DNA of 64,000 nucleotides, taken from NCBI RefSeq assembly GCF_024220585.1, contig NZ_JAMXKF010000002.1, positions 567,392-631,391 on the forward strand, written 5' to 3'. The number at the start of each line of letters is the position of its first letter. The stretch's first letter is position 1. Source of the DNA: Dyadobacter diqingensis (GTDB taxonomy: Bacteria > Bacteroidota > Bacteroidia > Cytophagales > Spirosomataceae). The notes beneath the pieces were generated by a model. It had not been told where the DNA came from. It ran no database searches and saw nothing but the letters and a program-made list of their open reading frames with translations. The position numbers were made by a program, and so were the translations under genes. This document shows positions 38,201 to 47,804 of the stretch, one piece after another.

Positions 38201-41200
38201 GGACCTTATCAACGGGCGCATCGGCATCATCTACTTTAAGTTGTACTTCCTGCGCTCAGCCTGTTGCCAATCCACTCGTGGCAACAACTTATCGTTTGAC
38301 CGTTACCGTAACCCGCAAAGGCGGTGCCACTTGCTCGTCCACGGATGATGTCGTTGTTACACCTGTGTCAGCACCCAACGGTACCGCTGCTTTCGCAGGA
38401 CCTGACCAAACGATCTGTAAAAACAGCACTGTGACTTTGGGTGGAACCAATGACGCTACTTTCGCCTACACGTGGACTTCCGGACAATATCTGTCAAATT
38501 CTCAGATATTCAATCCTGTTTTCAGTGCCGGCACCTCTGCTGTGCAATGTGCCATGAACTACACCGTTACGGCTGTTAAAACCGGGTGCTCTTTCGTGGA
38601 CCAGGTAAAGGTTTCAGTAATCAACCCGGCGATAACATTTCAGAATGAGACCAAATGCGGTCCGATCTGGATAGATCAGAACGATAACAATCTGACAACC
38701 TGGGAAAACTGCGACGAAGCAGTATATACCTGGTCGGTTGTCAGTGGAAACGGTGTCGTTTTGTCAACACGTGCGGGAGGTTCAAGTGGTTACCTGAAAA
38801 GCAACAGCGGTATCACACAATTCCGTCGTACGACCACACTCAACGGTATTTCCTGTTCTGCTGATGTGTTCATTACTTCGTGCACTGCGGGAGGCCCCGT
38901 CTGTGACTTCAAGATCTCGATGATCGGTGAACAAGGTTGCCCGAAGGTCTTCCCCGCCTTCCCATCATTCCAGTTAATGACAGATTTACCTGCGTCGGAT
39001 TATAACTTTACATGGAGTCCGGCCAATATGGTAGACGATCCGCATGCGGCTGTTGTGACGGTAACCTCCGCAGTTAATACGCCGATTACCTGTACCGTAA
39101 CGAACAAATATGATGCAAGCATCACCTGTTCGAAAACCAAACTGGTTAACAATCCACAATGGTCGCTGCCGATATTTAACGCTCAGGATAAATATACCTG
39201 TCCGGGTACCAGCATCACAATCGGTGATGTAGCCAATGCCGGTTTTACATACAACTGGACGTTCGTGAACGAAACGCCGGCAACAGGACTAAGCAGCGCG
39301 ACGATAAGCAATCCTCTCGCAACAGTTTCTGCTACAACACCATACAAGGTTAAAGTAACAGAGACAGCCACGGAATGTATCAGCCAAAATCTCGTCACTG
39401 TTTTTGTGACCGAAGTTACGGCTGATGCGGGCAATGACCGGGCCGTATGTAACGGAGGTACAATAACGTTGGGAACTCCCCCACCGGTTGGTACCAATTT
39501 CACTTACTCATGGACACCAGTTAACGCCGCATGGGCACCCGGCTCAGGACCAAATGATGCACAGCCACAGGTTTTGTTCGCCAGTGCAAGTCAGACATTT
39601 AATCTGACAGTGACCGATCCTATATCAGGTTGCAGTAAAACTGACGCTGTTACATTACGTTCAACCATTTCTGCTGGCGAGTATGCCGGGGCAGCGATTA
39701 GCGCTTGTCCGGAAGAAAACGTACAACTGGGACGCCAGGCCGAGCCATTCGCAACTTATGAATGGACAATGCAGGACGGAAGTCCGGCGATAGGTTTAAG
39801 CTGTACCAATTGTGCCAATCCGTCATTACTCGCACCAGATGCGACCGCCATCTACAAGGTAAAAGTGAGTTATCCGGGCTGCTCGCTTCCTATGGAAGAT
39901 CTGGTTACCGTGACTGTGAAAACAGCTCCGGCCATTGCCCTGATCGACAAATCTTTCTGCCCGACGGGAAGCGTCAATATTGGTTTTGGTTCTGCGGGTA
40001 ATCCTGCGGCTCCCGCCAATGTCTCTGCTTATCTCTGGTCGCCTGCCACAGGACTAAACAACGCAACCATTGCTGATCCTGCAACATCAGTCAAAGTGGA
40101 AACGACATACAATGTTCAGGTTACCTATAACAATGGCTGTGTGCGAATGGATCAGGTAAAAGTGACCCCGCTTGCCTCGGCAAATGCAGGGCCGGACGTT
40201 ACCGTTTGTCTGGGTGAATCATTGGTGATTGGTTCTGCCGCTATTGCCGGCTTGACCTATTCATGGTCAGGCGCAGGGATTGTTAGTGGTGCCAATACAG
40301 CACAACCAACTGTTAAACCGACAGCAACAACCACGTATACGGTTACAGTAAGTAATGGAGTCTGCATTATAACCGACGATGTTACCGTGATCGTTAACAG
40401 TCCCGCAGCTTTCAATATTACAGGTAACACTTCAATTTGCGAAGGCGGCTTCTCGACCGTTGGATTGACCGCAGCAGCACCCGGAAATACGAGCTGGCAG
40501 TGGAGCCCGCTTGCAGGTGTAGCCAACCCAACTTCTCCGTCGACCACGATTACGGCGACATCAACCCAGACTTACCGTTTGACGCAAACCAACCTCTCAA
40601 CAGGTTGCAGTAACTACAAAGAAGTTATTGTTGTGGTAAATCCAAATACAATTCAGGCAACGGCAGCCAATACCGCTGTATGTCCCGACGTAGCATCGAC
40701 CTTACCACTTAATGTAATTTCAACAGGTAACTATTCATACGTGTGGTCTCCGTCTCTGGGTTTATCAAATGCATTTATAGCCAATCCTACGGTTACGACC
40801 AATACGGCGAAAACCTACACGGTGACCGTTACCGATAATGTATCAAACTGTCAGTTGGTAAAAACAGTAGACGTGAACATTAACCCCGCTCAGGCATGTT
40901 ACCCTCCCGTAACCCTGACTGGTAATGTATTCCATGATGCCAATGCGTTAACGGATGCCTCCGTCAACACGACTTCGGCTATCGCAATACCAACCGGTCT
41001 ATATGTAACTTTGGTAGATGCAAATGGCCTTCCGGTAAAAACGGTAGCAGTTAACGCAGACGGAACCTATGATTTTGGCATAACAGCCCCGGGCAACTAC
41101 AGTGTAGTGTTAAACCAGACACCGGGCGGATCAACGATACCAAGTCTGCCTACAGGCTGGGCAAATACAGGAGAAAATCTGGGTGCTGGCGCAGGCAACG

Positions 41201-44200
41201 ATGCGACAACCAACGGAATTCTGACCGGTATCACCATTGCCGGAACCAACGTAACCAACGCCAACCTCGGCGTGCAGCAGCCTCCGGTAACAACCGACAA
41301 AGCGCTCCCATCGCAGGTTAATCCGGGCGGAATCGTAACCGTTGATATCAGCAATGATTTTATCAAATCAGATCCTGATGGCACGTTAAGCTCCATTACC
41401 TTTACCGATTTCCCTGACAATGTAACTACGGTAACCATCAACGGAATCACGTATGTGCCAGCAGGTGTAACACCAACAGGTTCGCAGCAGGTCTGGCCGG
41501 GAACTTTGACCGTTCCGATAACAGGTCTTTCCGTACAAATTGATCCGATCGATGGCGGCGTAACCACATCGGTACCTTTCAAAGTAACCGACAACGCAGG
41601 TGCTGAAAGTAATGTCAGCGAAGTGACCAACCCGTTTACACCAATCCCAGCCGTTACACTCAGTGGAAATGTATTCCACGATGCCAATGCATTAACGGAT
41701 AACATCGTGAATACAACCGGGACAGTGACAACCATCCCGACCGGATTGTATGTAACGCTGGTCGATGCAAGCGGTGTAGCGGTGAAAACAGTACCGGTAA
41801 ATGCTGACGGAACTTATGATTTCGGCACGACCGTACCGGGAACTTACAGCATAGTTTTACACCAGACACCAACAGGCTCAACGACACCAGATTTGCTAAC
41901 AGGCTGGCTGAACACGGGTGAAAATCTGGGTACAACAGCAGGAAACGATGGAACCGTTAACGGCATCCTGACCAATGTGGTGGTGAATACAACGAGTGTC
42001 ATCAACGCCAACCTCGGCGTACAGCAGCCTCCGGTAACAACCGACAAAGCCCTCCCATCGCAGGTTAATCCGGGTGGAACCGTAACCGTTGATATCAGCA
42101 ATGATTTTATCAAATCTGATCCTGATGGTACGTTAAGCTCCATTACCTTTACCGATTTCCCTGACAATGTAACTACGGTAACCATCAACGGAATCACGTA
42201 TGTGCCAGCAGGTGTAACACCAACAGGTTCGCAGCAGGTCTGGCCGGGAACTTTGACCGTTCCGGTAACAGGTCTTTCCGTACAAATTGATCCGATCGAT
42301 GGCGGCGTAACCACATCGGTACCTTTCAAAGTAACCGACAACGCAGGTGCTGAAAGTAATGTCAGCGAAGTGACCAACCCGTTTACACCAATCCCAGCCG
42401 TTACACTCAGTGGAAATGTATTCCACGATGCCAATGCATTAACGGATAACATCGTGAATACAACCGGGACAGTGACAACCATCCCGACCGGATTGTATGT
42501 AACGCTGGTCGATGCAAGCGGTGTAGCGGTGAAAACAGTACCGGTAAATGCTGACGGAACTTATGATTTCGGCACGACCGTACCGGGAACTTACAGCATA
42601 GTTTTACACCAGACACCAACAGGCTCAACGACACCAGATTTGCTAACAGGCTGGCTGAACACGGGTGAAAATCTGGGTACAACAGCAGGAAACGATGGAA
42701 CCGTTAACGGCATCCTGACCAATGTGGTGGTGAATACAACGAGTGTCATCAACGCCAACCTCGGCGTACAGCAGCCTCCGGTAACAACCGACAAAGCCCT
42801 CCCATCGCAGGTTAATCCGGGTGGAACCGTAACCGTTGATATCAGCAATGATTTTATCAAATCTGATCCTGATGGTACGTTAAGCTCCATTACCTTTACC
42901 GATTTCCCTGACAATGTAACTACGGTAACCATCAACGGAATCACGTATGTGCCAGCAGGTGTAACACCAACAGGTTCGCAGCAGGTCTGGCCGGGAACTT
43001 TGACCGTTCCGATTACAGGTCTTTCCGTACAAATCGATCCGATCGATGGCGGCGTAACAACTTCGGTACCTTTCAAAGTAACCGACAATGCAGGTGCTGA
43101 AAGTAATGTCAGCGAAGTGACCAATCCGTTTACTCCAATCCCTGCCGTTACGCTCAGTGGAAATGTATTCCATGATGCCAATGCATTAACGGATAATGTC
43201 GTGAATACAACCGGGACAGTGACAACCATCCCGACCGGATTGTTTGTAACGCTGGTCGATGCAAGCGGTGTAGCAGTGAAAACAGTACCGGTAAATGCTG
43301 ACGGAACTTATGATTTCGGCACGACCGTACCGGGAACTTACAGCGTGGTTTTACACCAGACTTCAACCGGTGCAACGACACCAGGTTTGCCAACAGGCTG
43401 GCTGAACACAGGTGAAAATCTGGGTACAACAGCAGGAAACGATGGAACCGTTAACGGCATCCTGACCAATGTGGTGGTGAATACGACGAGTGTTATAAAT
43501 GCCAACCTCGGCGTGCAGCAGCCTCCGGTAACAAACGACAAAGCGCTCCCATCGCAGGTTAATCCGGGTGGAATCGTGACCGTTGATATCAGCAATGATT
43601 TTATCAAATCTGATCCTGATGGTACGTTAACCTCCATCACCTTTACCGATTTCCCTGACAATGTAACTACGGTAACCATCAACGGCATCACGTATGTGCC
43701 AGCCGGTGTAACACCAACAGGTTCGCAGCAGGTATGGCCGGGAACATTGACCGTTCCGATTACAGGTCTTTCCGTACAAATCGATCCGATCGATGGCGGC
43801 GTAACCACATCGGTACCTTTCAAAGTAACTGACAACGCAGGCGCTGAAAGTAATGTCAGCGAAGTGACCAATCCGTTTACACCAATCCCTGCCGTTACGC
43901 TCAGTGGAAATGTATTCCATGATGCCAATGCATTAACGGATAATGTCGTGAATACAACCGGGACAGTAACAACCATCCCGACCGGATTGTATGTAACGCT
44001 GGTCGATGCGAGCGGTGTAGCGGTGAAAACAGTACCGGTAAATGCTGACGGAACCTACGATTTCGGCACAACCGCACCGGGTACTTACAGCGTGGTTTTG
44101 CACCAAACTTCAACCGGTTCAACAACACCAGGTTTGCCAACAGGCTGGCTGAACACAGGTGAAAACCTGGGTACAACAGCAGGAAGCGATGGAACTGTTA

Positions 44201-45189
44201 ACGGCATTCTGATCAATGTGGTGGTAAATACGACGAGTGTTATCAACGCTAACCTGGGTATACAGATCCCCCCGGTAAGTGATCCTAAAACTTACGTAAT
44301 TGACCAGCCGACAACCGATCAGGTTATTACGTTAAACGGAACACTTGTTTCAACAGGAACCGGAACGACTTCACCGGGACAGCTTACGGGTACCGATACC
44401 GAAGACGGAACGCTGAATGGTTCAGGAAAAAACCGCACCGTGGTTATCACTGAACTACCGGATCATGGACAACTTTGGTACAACGGTGCATTGGTCACAA
44501 AAGGACAGGTTATCGACAATTACGATCCTGCGCTGATGACAATCAAACTCACAGGCACAGGTTATAATGCATTAACCTTCCATTATGCTTACCAGGATGA
44601 GGCAGGTATAGTTTCCCCACCAGTACGGTACACCATCAGTTGGGGAAGTCCGTTGCCTGTGACGCTGGCCTATTTTGATGTAACAAAGGAAGGGCAGACC
44701 GCTAAAATGGTTTGGGCTACAACATCAGAAACCAACAGTCAGGTCTTTGCAATTGAAAGAAGCCTGAATGCCAGAAACTGGGTTCAGATCGGATCGCAGG
44801 CCGCCAAAGGTGAAAGTACTTCGTTAAGGAAATATTCCTTCGTTGACCCTTCACCCGAAACTGGTGAAAATCTCTATCGTCTGAAAATGATCGATAAAGA
44901 CGGGACTTATGCGTATAGCAGGATCCGGACCGCCAGTTTCGATTCAAAGGGCGTACCGGTTAGCATTTATCCAAACCCGTCATCCGATAAAATCTATATC
45001 AAGGATATCCGGATTTCAGAAATCAGGGAAGTTTCCATTATCGATATGAACGGTCATATAGTTTACAGCAGCCAAGCCGTAGATTCCGATGGCATCAACG
45101 TCAGTAAATTGCCACAAGGCATTTACATTTTGCGTGTCAAACAGATCAATGGTACTTCAAGCAATCACAAAATTGTGATTGTCCGATAA
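35293..45189 (+). CDS. giant T9SS-exported surface protein with SBBP propeller, Ig/PKD-like and Cna_B-like repeats
   Basis: The 3298-residue protein has a signal peptide (1-21) and a DUF7948-like region (about 55-270, beginning EGFIENKGQIVDETGKPNKA). An SBBP beta-propeller with repeated WGTYYGG and GNIYVTG motifs (about 275-750) and a long Cys-containing Ig/PKD-like region (about 760-1870) follow. From about 1872 to 2992 a two-domain unit repeats: a Cna_B/SpaA-like domain (LSGNVFHDANALTDN) and a domain beginning PPVTTDKALPSQVNPGG. The C-terminus is a T9SS type A sorting domain (SIYPNPSSDKIYIK to HKIVIVR). The protein should be exported by type IX secretion and anchored or released at the surface, most likely for adhesion. 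A weak hairpin and a terminator follow. Confidence 0.92.
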   Translation: MIRNYLLTIFILCWTTAASFSQKRTTSSPFHSPPGKPTVPAALKDKTSEWLKKDNEGFIENKGQIVDETGKPNKAVKYLLNMQGLNVQLRKSGFSYDTYVAKNKKGSKPSSTKGSALHFHRVDIDLEGANTHALIVPEKQVGDVTNVYNELGQFQGIRSFGKVTYKDIYPGIDLEFVASKGTDKPVEYNFIVHPGADASLIKLKYNSGSDIALKNGKIEMQLAFGKLSESIPASWIKQSGKNMAVRYKTERPDLFAFNVPAYDKTKTLVIDPTPTVLWATYYGGSDSDLVYSVNSDPAGNIYVTGSTFSTSGIATASPAHQVSFSGPSGFTDAFVAKFNNAGVRQWGTYYGGNGTTDSGYDLVSDGTAVYLAGNTSTSTAGLIGAGGHQNTLGGGSDGMLVKFNASNGSRLWGTYYGGAGFEQFNSVILTADGGIIAAGSSASANGANIIATPGALKTIMSGSTQNGMAVKFNAAGVRQWGTYFGGNVSDMITSLDVDATGNIYLAGLTTSSTGIASSGAFQATLAGNQDGFIAKMNSTGSSLLWSTYFGSTVTAGETLAGIKVDHAGDVVVVGEMWGGGLATPGSFQPNWTASSDWIIAKFNPAGARQWATYFGAAGQEGLNTFGTPLDIDENNNIFVTGGTAGSPLSSLTSACSFQTTKLSGNTDMLTLKLSADGSSRLWATYFGGAGIDNAYGIKYLGNKTLMVVGTASTAGLATAGAHQTTPGSTSEGMIVKFKEDYLSEDFITNASTLSPMTQNACILGIPQLITGNATGVLTPSDYVNKVFYQWQESDNAAGPWTDLPGETFKDLQPPASQTTKYYRRLSKVNTSYCNLLTVDAATSPVTSVVIGTSASPIANADGPLWYVCASPNNTVTLNGSATGGAGSFTYEWFAGSATTAVATTADYTPTATSATTYTLKVTDAAGCSDIDQVTVTPAVASAGADKSNCAGAGVQIGTAPVSSPNVVYSWTLSTGASASSTLSCTSCAQPVANPLVATTYRLTVTVTRKGGATCSSTDDVVVTPVSAPNGTAAFAGPDQTICKNSTVTLGGTNDATFAYTWTSGQYLSNSQIFNPVFSAGTSAVQCAMNYTVTAVKTGCSFVDQVKVSVINPAITFQNETKCGPIWIDQNDNNLTTWENCDEAVYTWSVVSGNGVVLSTRAGGSSGYLKSNSGITQFRRTTTLNGISCSADVFITSCTAGGPVCDFKISMIGEQGCPKVFPAFPSFQLMTDLPASDYNFTWSPANMVDDPHAAVVTVTSAVNTPITCTVTNKYDASITCSKTKLVNNPQWSLPIFNAQDKYTCPGTSITIGDVANAGFTYNWTFVNETPATGLSSATISNPLATVSATTPYKVKVTETATECISQNLVTVFVTEVTADAGNDRAVCNGGTITLGTPPPVGTNFTYSWTPVNAAWAPGSGPNDAQPQVLFASASQTFNLTVTDPISGCSKTDAVTLRSTISAGEYAGAAISACPEENVQLGRQAEPFATYEWTMQDGSPAIGLSCTNCANPSLLAPDATAIYKVKVSYPGCSLPMEDLVTVTVKTAPAIALIDKSFCPTGSVNIGFGSAGNPAAPANVSAYLWSPATGLNNATIADPATSVKVETTYNVQVTYNNGCVRMDQVKVTPLASANAGPDVTVCLGESLVIGSAAIAGLTYSWSGAGIVSGANTAQPTVKPTATTTYTVTVSNGVCIITDDVTVIVNSPAAFNITGNTSICEGGFSTVGLTAAAPGNTSWQWSPLAGVANPTSPSTTITATSTQTYRLTQTNLSTGCSNYKEVIVVVNPNTIQATAANTAVCPDVASTLPLNVISTGNYSYVWSPSLGLSNAFIANPTVTTNTAKTYTVTVTDNVSNCQLVKTVDVNINPAQACYPPVTLTGNVFHDANALTDASVNTTSAIAIPTGLYVTLVDANGLPVKTVAVNADGTYDFGITAPGNYSVVLNQTPGGSTIPSLPTGWANTGENLGAGAGNDATTNGILTGITIAGTNVTNANLGVQQPPVTTDKALPSQVNPGGIVTVDISNDFIKSDPDGTLSSITFTDFPDNVTTVTINGITYVPAGVTPTGSQQVWPGTLTVPITGLSVQIDPIDGGVTTSVPFKVTDNAGAESNVSEVTNPFTPIPAVTLSGNVFHDANALTDNIVNTTGTVTTIPTGLYVTLVDASGVAVKTVPVNADGTYDFGTTVPGTYSIVLHQTPTGSTTPDLLTGWLNTGENLGTTAGNDGTVNGILTNVVVNTTSVINANLGVQQPPVTTDKALPSQVNPGGTVTVDISNDFIKSDPDGTLSSITFTDFPDNVTTVTINGITYVPAGVTPTGSQQVWPGTLTVPVTGLSVQIDPIDGGVTTSVPFKVTDNAGAESNVSEVTNPFTPIPAVTLSGNVFHDANALTDNIVNTTGTVTTIPTGLYVTLVDASGVAVKTVPVNADGTYDFGTTVPGTYSIVLHQTPTGSTTPDLLTGWLNTGENLGTTAGNDGTVNGILTNVVVNTTSVINANLGVQQPPVTTDKALPSQVNPGGTVTVDISNDFIKSDPDGTLSSITFTDFPDNVTTVTINGITYVPAGVTPTGSQQVWPGTLTVPITGLSVQIDPIDGGVTTSVPFKVTDNAGAESNVSEVTNPFTPIPAVTLSGNVFHDANALTDNVVNTTGTVTTIPTGLFVTLVDASGVAVKTVPVNADGTYDFGTTVPGTYSVVLHQTSTGATTPGLPTGWLNTGENLGTTAGNDGTVNGILTNVVVNTTSVINANLGVQQPPVTNDKALPSQVNPGGIVTVDISNDFIKSDPDGTLTSITFTDFPDNVTTVTINGITYVPAGVTPTGSQQVWPGTLTVPITGLSVQIDPIDGGVTTSVPFKVTDNAGAESNVSEVTNPFTPIPAVTLSGNVFHDANALTDNVVNTTGTVTTIPTGLYVTLVDASGVAVKTVPVNADGTYDFGTTAPGTYSVVLHQTSTGSTTPGLPTGWLNTGENLGTTAGSDGTVNGILINVVVNTTSVINANLGIQIPPVSDPKTYVIDQPTTDQVITLNGTLVSTGTGTTSPGQLTGTDTEDGTLNGSGKNRTVVITELPDHGQLWYNGALVTKGQVIDNYDPALMTIKLTGTGYNALTFHYAYQDEAGIVSPPVRYTISWGSPLPVTLAYFDVTKEGQTAKMVWATTSETNSQVFAIERSLNARNWVQIGSQAAKGESTSLRKYSFVDPSPETGENLYRLKMIDKDGTYAYSRIRTASFDSKGVPVSIYPNPSSDKIYIKDIRISEIREVSIIDMNGHIVYSSQAVDSDGINVSKLPQGIYILRVKQINGTSSNHKIVIVR
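40909..44268 (+). repeat. intragenic tandem repeat, 747-bp units
   Basis: The motif GGAAATGTATTCCA(C/T)GATGCC recurs in register at about 41660, 42407, 43154 and 43901, and a more diverged copy at about 40920. The period is 747 bases (249 codons). By eye the units starting near 41520 and 42267 agree for almost their whole length, while later units carry scattered synonymous changes. The pattern indicates recent tandem duplication inside the gene. Confidence 0.9.
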
Positions 45190-45259
45190 CAGTCGCGGAC
45201 GGCACTGGTCACAAGAACCAGTCCGTCTGTTTATTCCCTCATCGGATTAACGTCAAATA

Positions 45260-45286
45260 CCCCTGCCCTGGCAGGGGATATTTTTT
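45260..45286 (+). terminator. terminator of the giant gene
   Basis: CCCCTGCC (45260-45267) pairs with GGCAGGGG (45270-45277), followed by ATA and six T residues. A weaker imperfect hairpin (ACTGGT/ACCAGT, around 45205-45228) lies between it and the stop codon. Confidence 0.75.
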
Positions 45287-45410
45287 ATATACCAACACAA
45301 AATAATTCACACGGGATTATCCTGATCAAGTCCTCAAAACCCGGAAGGCAAAAGAAGTATACAAACACCGGAACACGTTTTACACAACCACCTCTATTAA
45401 AATAATACAA

Positions 45411-46022
45411 ATGACAAATGTGCTGCTTTTAACAAAAGATAATGTCTTTAGAACGGAAATCGAATCACACTTAAAGCAATACGCACCTGACGCATATGTT
45501 GAACTCGTTATGCTGGACACCGTTTTAAAAGGACCGGCTGGTCAGCGGTTTGACATACTTATCATTGACATCAATTTACAGGAAAAAACCTACCTTATAA
45601 ATCTGGGCAGTATTCGTTCGCTTTGGCCGGAAATGAAAATTCTTGTTTTTATTGAAGAGGATGAAAAAATACTGGCCTATACTTACCTGAAGAATGGCGC
45701 TGACGGTGTTTGCCTGAAATCGATGGATTACAGCGAATTTCAAAATACATTACTAGCCATTATAAAAGGAGAAAAGTACATTTTTGAGCAACTAACCTAC
45801 TATTTACTGAACAGAATAAAAAGCAACAACTTGTTGGAAGTTTTGTCCCCGAGAGAATCGCAAGTAGCCTATTTACTTTTAAAAGGTCTTAGGGTCAGAC
45901 AGATTTCACATGAACTAAAGGTAACCGCATCGACTGTCAGTTCCATGAAATACAAGATATACCAGAAAATGAAGGTCAGGAATATGGATGGACTCAAAAA
46001 CTGCGCGGCAGTATTTTGTTAA
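45411..46022 (+). CDS. atypical LuxR-type response regulator, paralogue of the one at 21308-21910
   Basis: The 203-residue protein has a receiver-like domain and a C-terminal LuxR helix-turn-helix (VLSPRESQVAYLLLKGLRVR, then ASTVSSMKYKIYQKMKV). The phospho-Asp position is kept (DILIIDINL), but the N-terminal acidic pair is changed (VLLLTKDN). The shared block EKILAYTYLKNGADGVCLKS is nearly the same as EKVLAYTYLKKGVDGVFLKS in the paralogue at 21308-21910, so the two arose by duplication. It stands 220 bases after the giant surface-protein gene and may control it. No histidine kinase is adjacent. Confidence 0.82.
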   Translation: MTNVLLLTKDNVFRTEIESHLKQYAPDAYVELVMLDTVLKGPAGQRFDILIIDINLQEKTYLINLGSIRSLWPEMKILVFIEEDEKILAYTYLKNGADGVCLKSMDYSEFQNTLLAIIKGEKYIFEQLTYYLLNRIKSNNLLEVLSPRESQVAYLLLKGLRVRQISHELKVTASTVSSMKYKIYQKMKVRNMDGLKNCAAVFC

Positions 46023-46101
46023 AAAATATATTCCCAAAATTTATAATTAAACCACTAAATTACTCTGGACGCTAACCATTTTTGAAACCATACATCCATA
46101 T

Positions 46102-46248
46102 ATGGTCATAGCCGATGGCATTCACGATAGCGTCATGCACGAAGAACTGAAAAAGCATTTGGGATTTAAAAACACCGGACCGCAGGTTAGAGCCGGCAGT
46201 ACGGTGTTCATATTTCCATTTATAAATGCCTGTAAAACTTCAAATTGA
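46102..46248 (+). other. possible small gene or gene remnant
   Basis: An open frame of 48 codons starts at ATG 46102 (MVIADGIHDSVMHEELKKHL, continuing GFKNTGPQVRAGSTVF) and overlaps the 3' end of the convergent sugar kinase by 29 bases. The amino-acid composition looks like real protein, and the frame is open upstream of the ATG for another 17 codons. I do not recognise a family. It may be the tail of a lost gene. Confidence 0.3.
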
Positions 46249-47575
46249 TCAGGTTACTGGCAATTGGTTTGCTGTTCCAGTCTTTGTGAATAGCCAAAGC
46301 CGCGCCGAGCGCACTGGCCTGCGCAATAGACGCAGCATATACTTCAAGTTCAGGAAAAGATTCGGCCAACAGATTCATAAAAATAGGATTTTTACTAAAC
46401 CCGCCGTCAACGAATATTTTCTGCACGGGACTGTTGTAAATAACCAGCTCCGTAGAAATAATCTGCTGGTTTATAATATCGAGCAATAACTGGTGATAGG
46501 CAATTTCATAAGTCTGAAACTGGGAAATATCCCTGTTTTTAAAAGCTGATTCGCGAAGGATTTTGTATTTATCAAACGCTACTTCATTCCGCTCTTCTTG
46601 AAGCGTATCGATCAGGGTTTTATCATACGCTACATTTTTATAGTAATCAGCCGCAACTTTAAAATGATCAGCCAGTCGTCTGGTCTGGATTTCGTGCTCA
46701 TTACCAGCGAATAACCTGGCCGCTTTTACCGGTTTCGCCTTGTAGTCAAGGTAGCAAAGGCAGTCGTACTGAATTTCTTCAAATGTCAGCGGCGTTGCAT
46801 TAAACGGGTTTAAGGAAATAGACCAGGTGCCGGTCGATATCAATAAAAACGGCTCCTTAAAATTAATCAGATAAGGAATCAGTGCGGAAGAACTATCGTG
46901 TAATCCTGCTCCCGCTGTTATACCATCCGTCAACGGAATGCTCTCGTTGGCAGTACGTATGGCAGGTAATTTATCCGCTACTTTTTCACGGGTTACCCAT
47001 TCATGATAGGCCATTTTGGTAAAATCCCACAAATTGGTGTGACAGCCTATACTTGTGTGGTCAGCATAATATTGCCCAGTGAACAAAAAGCTCAGATATT
47101 GAGGCAGGTGAAGACTATGGCTGATCCGGTCAAATAACTCAGGTCTTTCTTCCCTGATCCTGAAAATCTGCATCCCGGAATTCAGGCTTCCCAAAACCGG
47201 CGAAGCAGAAACCATCGCAAACGCCTCTTCGCCGCCATAACTTTGATAAAACTTCTCTTTAAGTTTTTCAGGATAAGACTTCAGATAATTGTAAAGCGGT
47301 GTAAGCACCTTGCCATCCGCACCGATATGAACCAAACTGGCTCCGTAAGTACTAAAATTAACGGCTTTAATCGTAAAACCTTCCAGACTTTTAGCTTCCT
47401 GCCAACAGGCCTTTACCCATTTCGTCAGCAGGTCAATATCCTCGCAGGCGTCTCCATCTTCATCGACCGTTTCCGCAAAATTTGTTGACTTTTGCCAGAC
47501 AATCTGATAATCTTCGTCGAAAATAAATGCTTTCTTATTTGTTTTTCCAATATCAAAAATGACAACGACATTCAT
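46220..47575 (-). CDS. FGGY-family carbohydrate kinase
   Basis: The 451-residue protein has both FGGY actin-like halves: the N-terminal phosphate loop (VVVIFDIGKTNKKAFIFDED) and the C-terminal FVDGGFSKNPIFMNLLAESF with SALGAALAIH. A central ISTGTWSISLNPF is the second phosphate loop. These enzymes phosphorylate sugars such as rhamnulose, fuculose or xylulose with ATP. The sequence differs from Bacteroidota RhaB and XylB in the start motif, and no isomerase or aldolase gene is adjacent, so the substrate stays open. It is a single minus-strand gene. Confidence 0.88.
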   Translation of the reverse strand: MNVVVIFDIGKTNKKAFIFDEDYQIVWQKSTNFAETVDEDGDACEDIDLLTKWVKACWQEAKSLEGFTIKAVNFSTYGASLVHIGADGKVLTPLYNYLKSYPEKLKEKFYQSYGGEEAFAMVSASPVLGSLNSGMQIFRIREERPELFDRISHSLHLPQYLSFLFTGQYYADHTSIGCHTNLWDFTKMAYHEWVTREKVADKLPAIRTANESIPLTDGITAGAGLHDSSSALIPYLINFKEPFLLISTGTWSISLNPFNATPLTFEEIQYDCLCYLDYKAKPVKAARLFAGNEHEIQTRRLADHFKVAADYYKNVAYDKTLIDTLQEERNEVAFDKYKILRESAFKNRDISQFQTYEIAYHQLLLDIINQQIISTELVIYNSPVQKIFVDGGFSKNPIFMNLLAESFPELEVYAASIAQASALGAALAIHKDWNSKPIASNLINLKFYRHL

Positions 47576-47722
47576 TAATAACCCGTTTTAAAATAGAGAA
47601 TTGACAACCAATGATTTAAAATTTGCCCTAGGGAATTCAAGTTAGTAAGTCGCCGTCAATTTTTGTCTGATATTTTGAAAATATTCTATTTTAAATTGAT
47701 TTAATAAGTCTGTCTGAAATCA

Positions 47723-47766
47723 AAACTGGTACTTTCGGATAAAAAACGATCCAAAAGTACCAGTTT
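47723..47766. terminator. long hairpin upstream of the sugar kinase gene
   Basis: AAACTGGTACTTT (47723-47735) pairs perfectly with 47754-47766 around an 18-base loop. It lies 39 bases past the stop of the small secreted protein gene (47805) on the minus strand, so it probably ends that transcript. The T-run is short. Confidence 0.55.
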
Positions 47767-47804
47767 GTCTGTTTATAAAAACAGTTCAAAAAAAACGGCC
47801 TGAC

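Noticed and set aside
41097..43976. Four antisense open frames of 212 codons each in the repeat region of the giant gene
   Set aside because: They recur only because the 747-bp repeat recurs, lie fully opposite a well-supported coding frame and have no signal peptide or family match.
40909..44268. Tandem repeats as a mobile or CRISPR element
   Set aside because: The period is an exact multiple of three, the reading frame continues throughout and the units encode folded domains.
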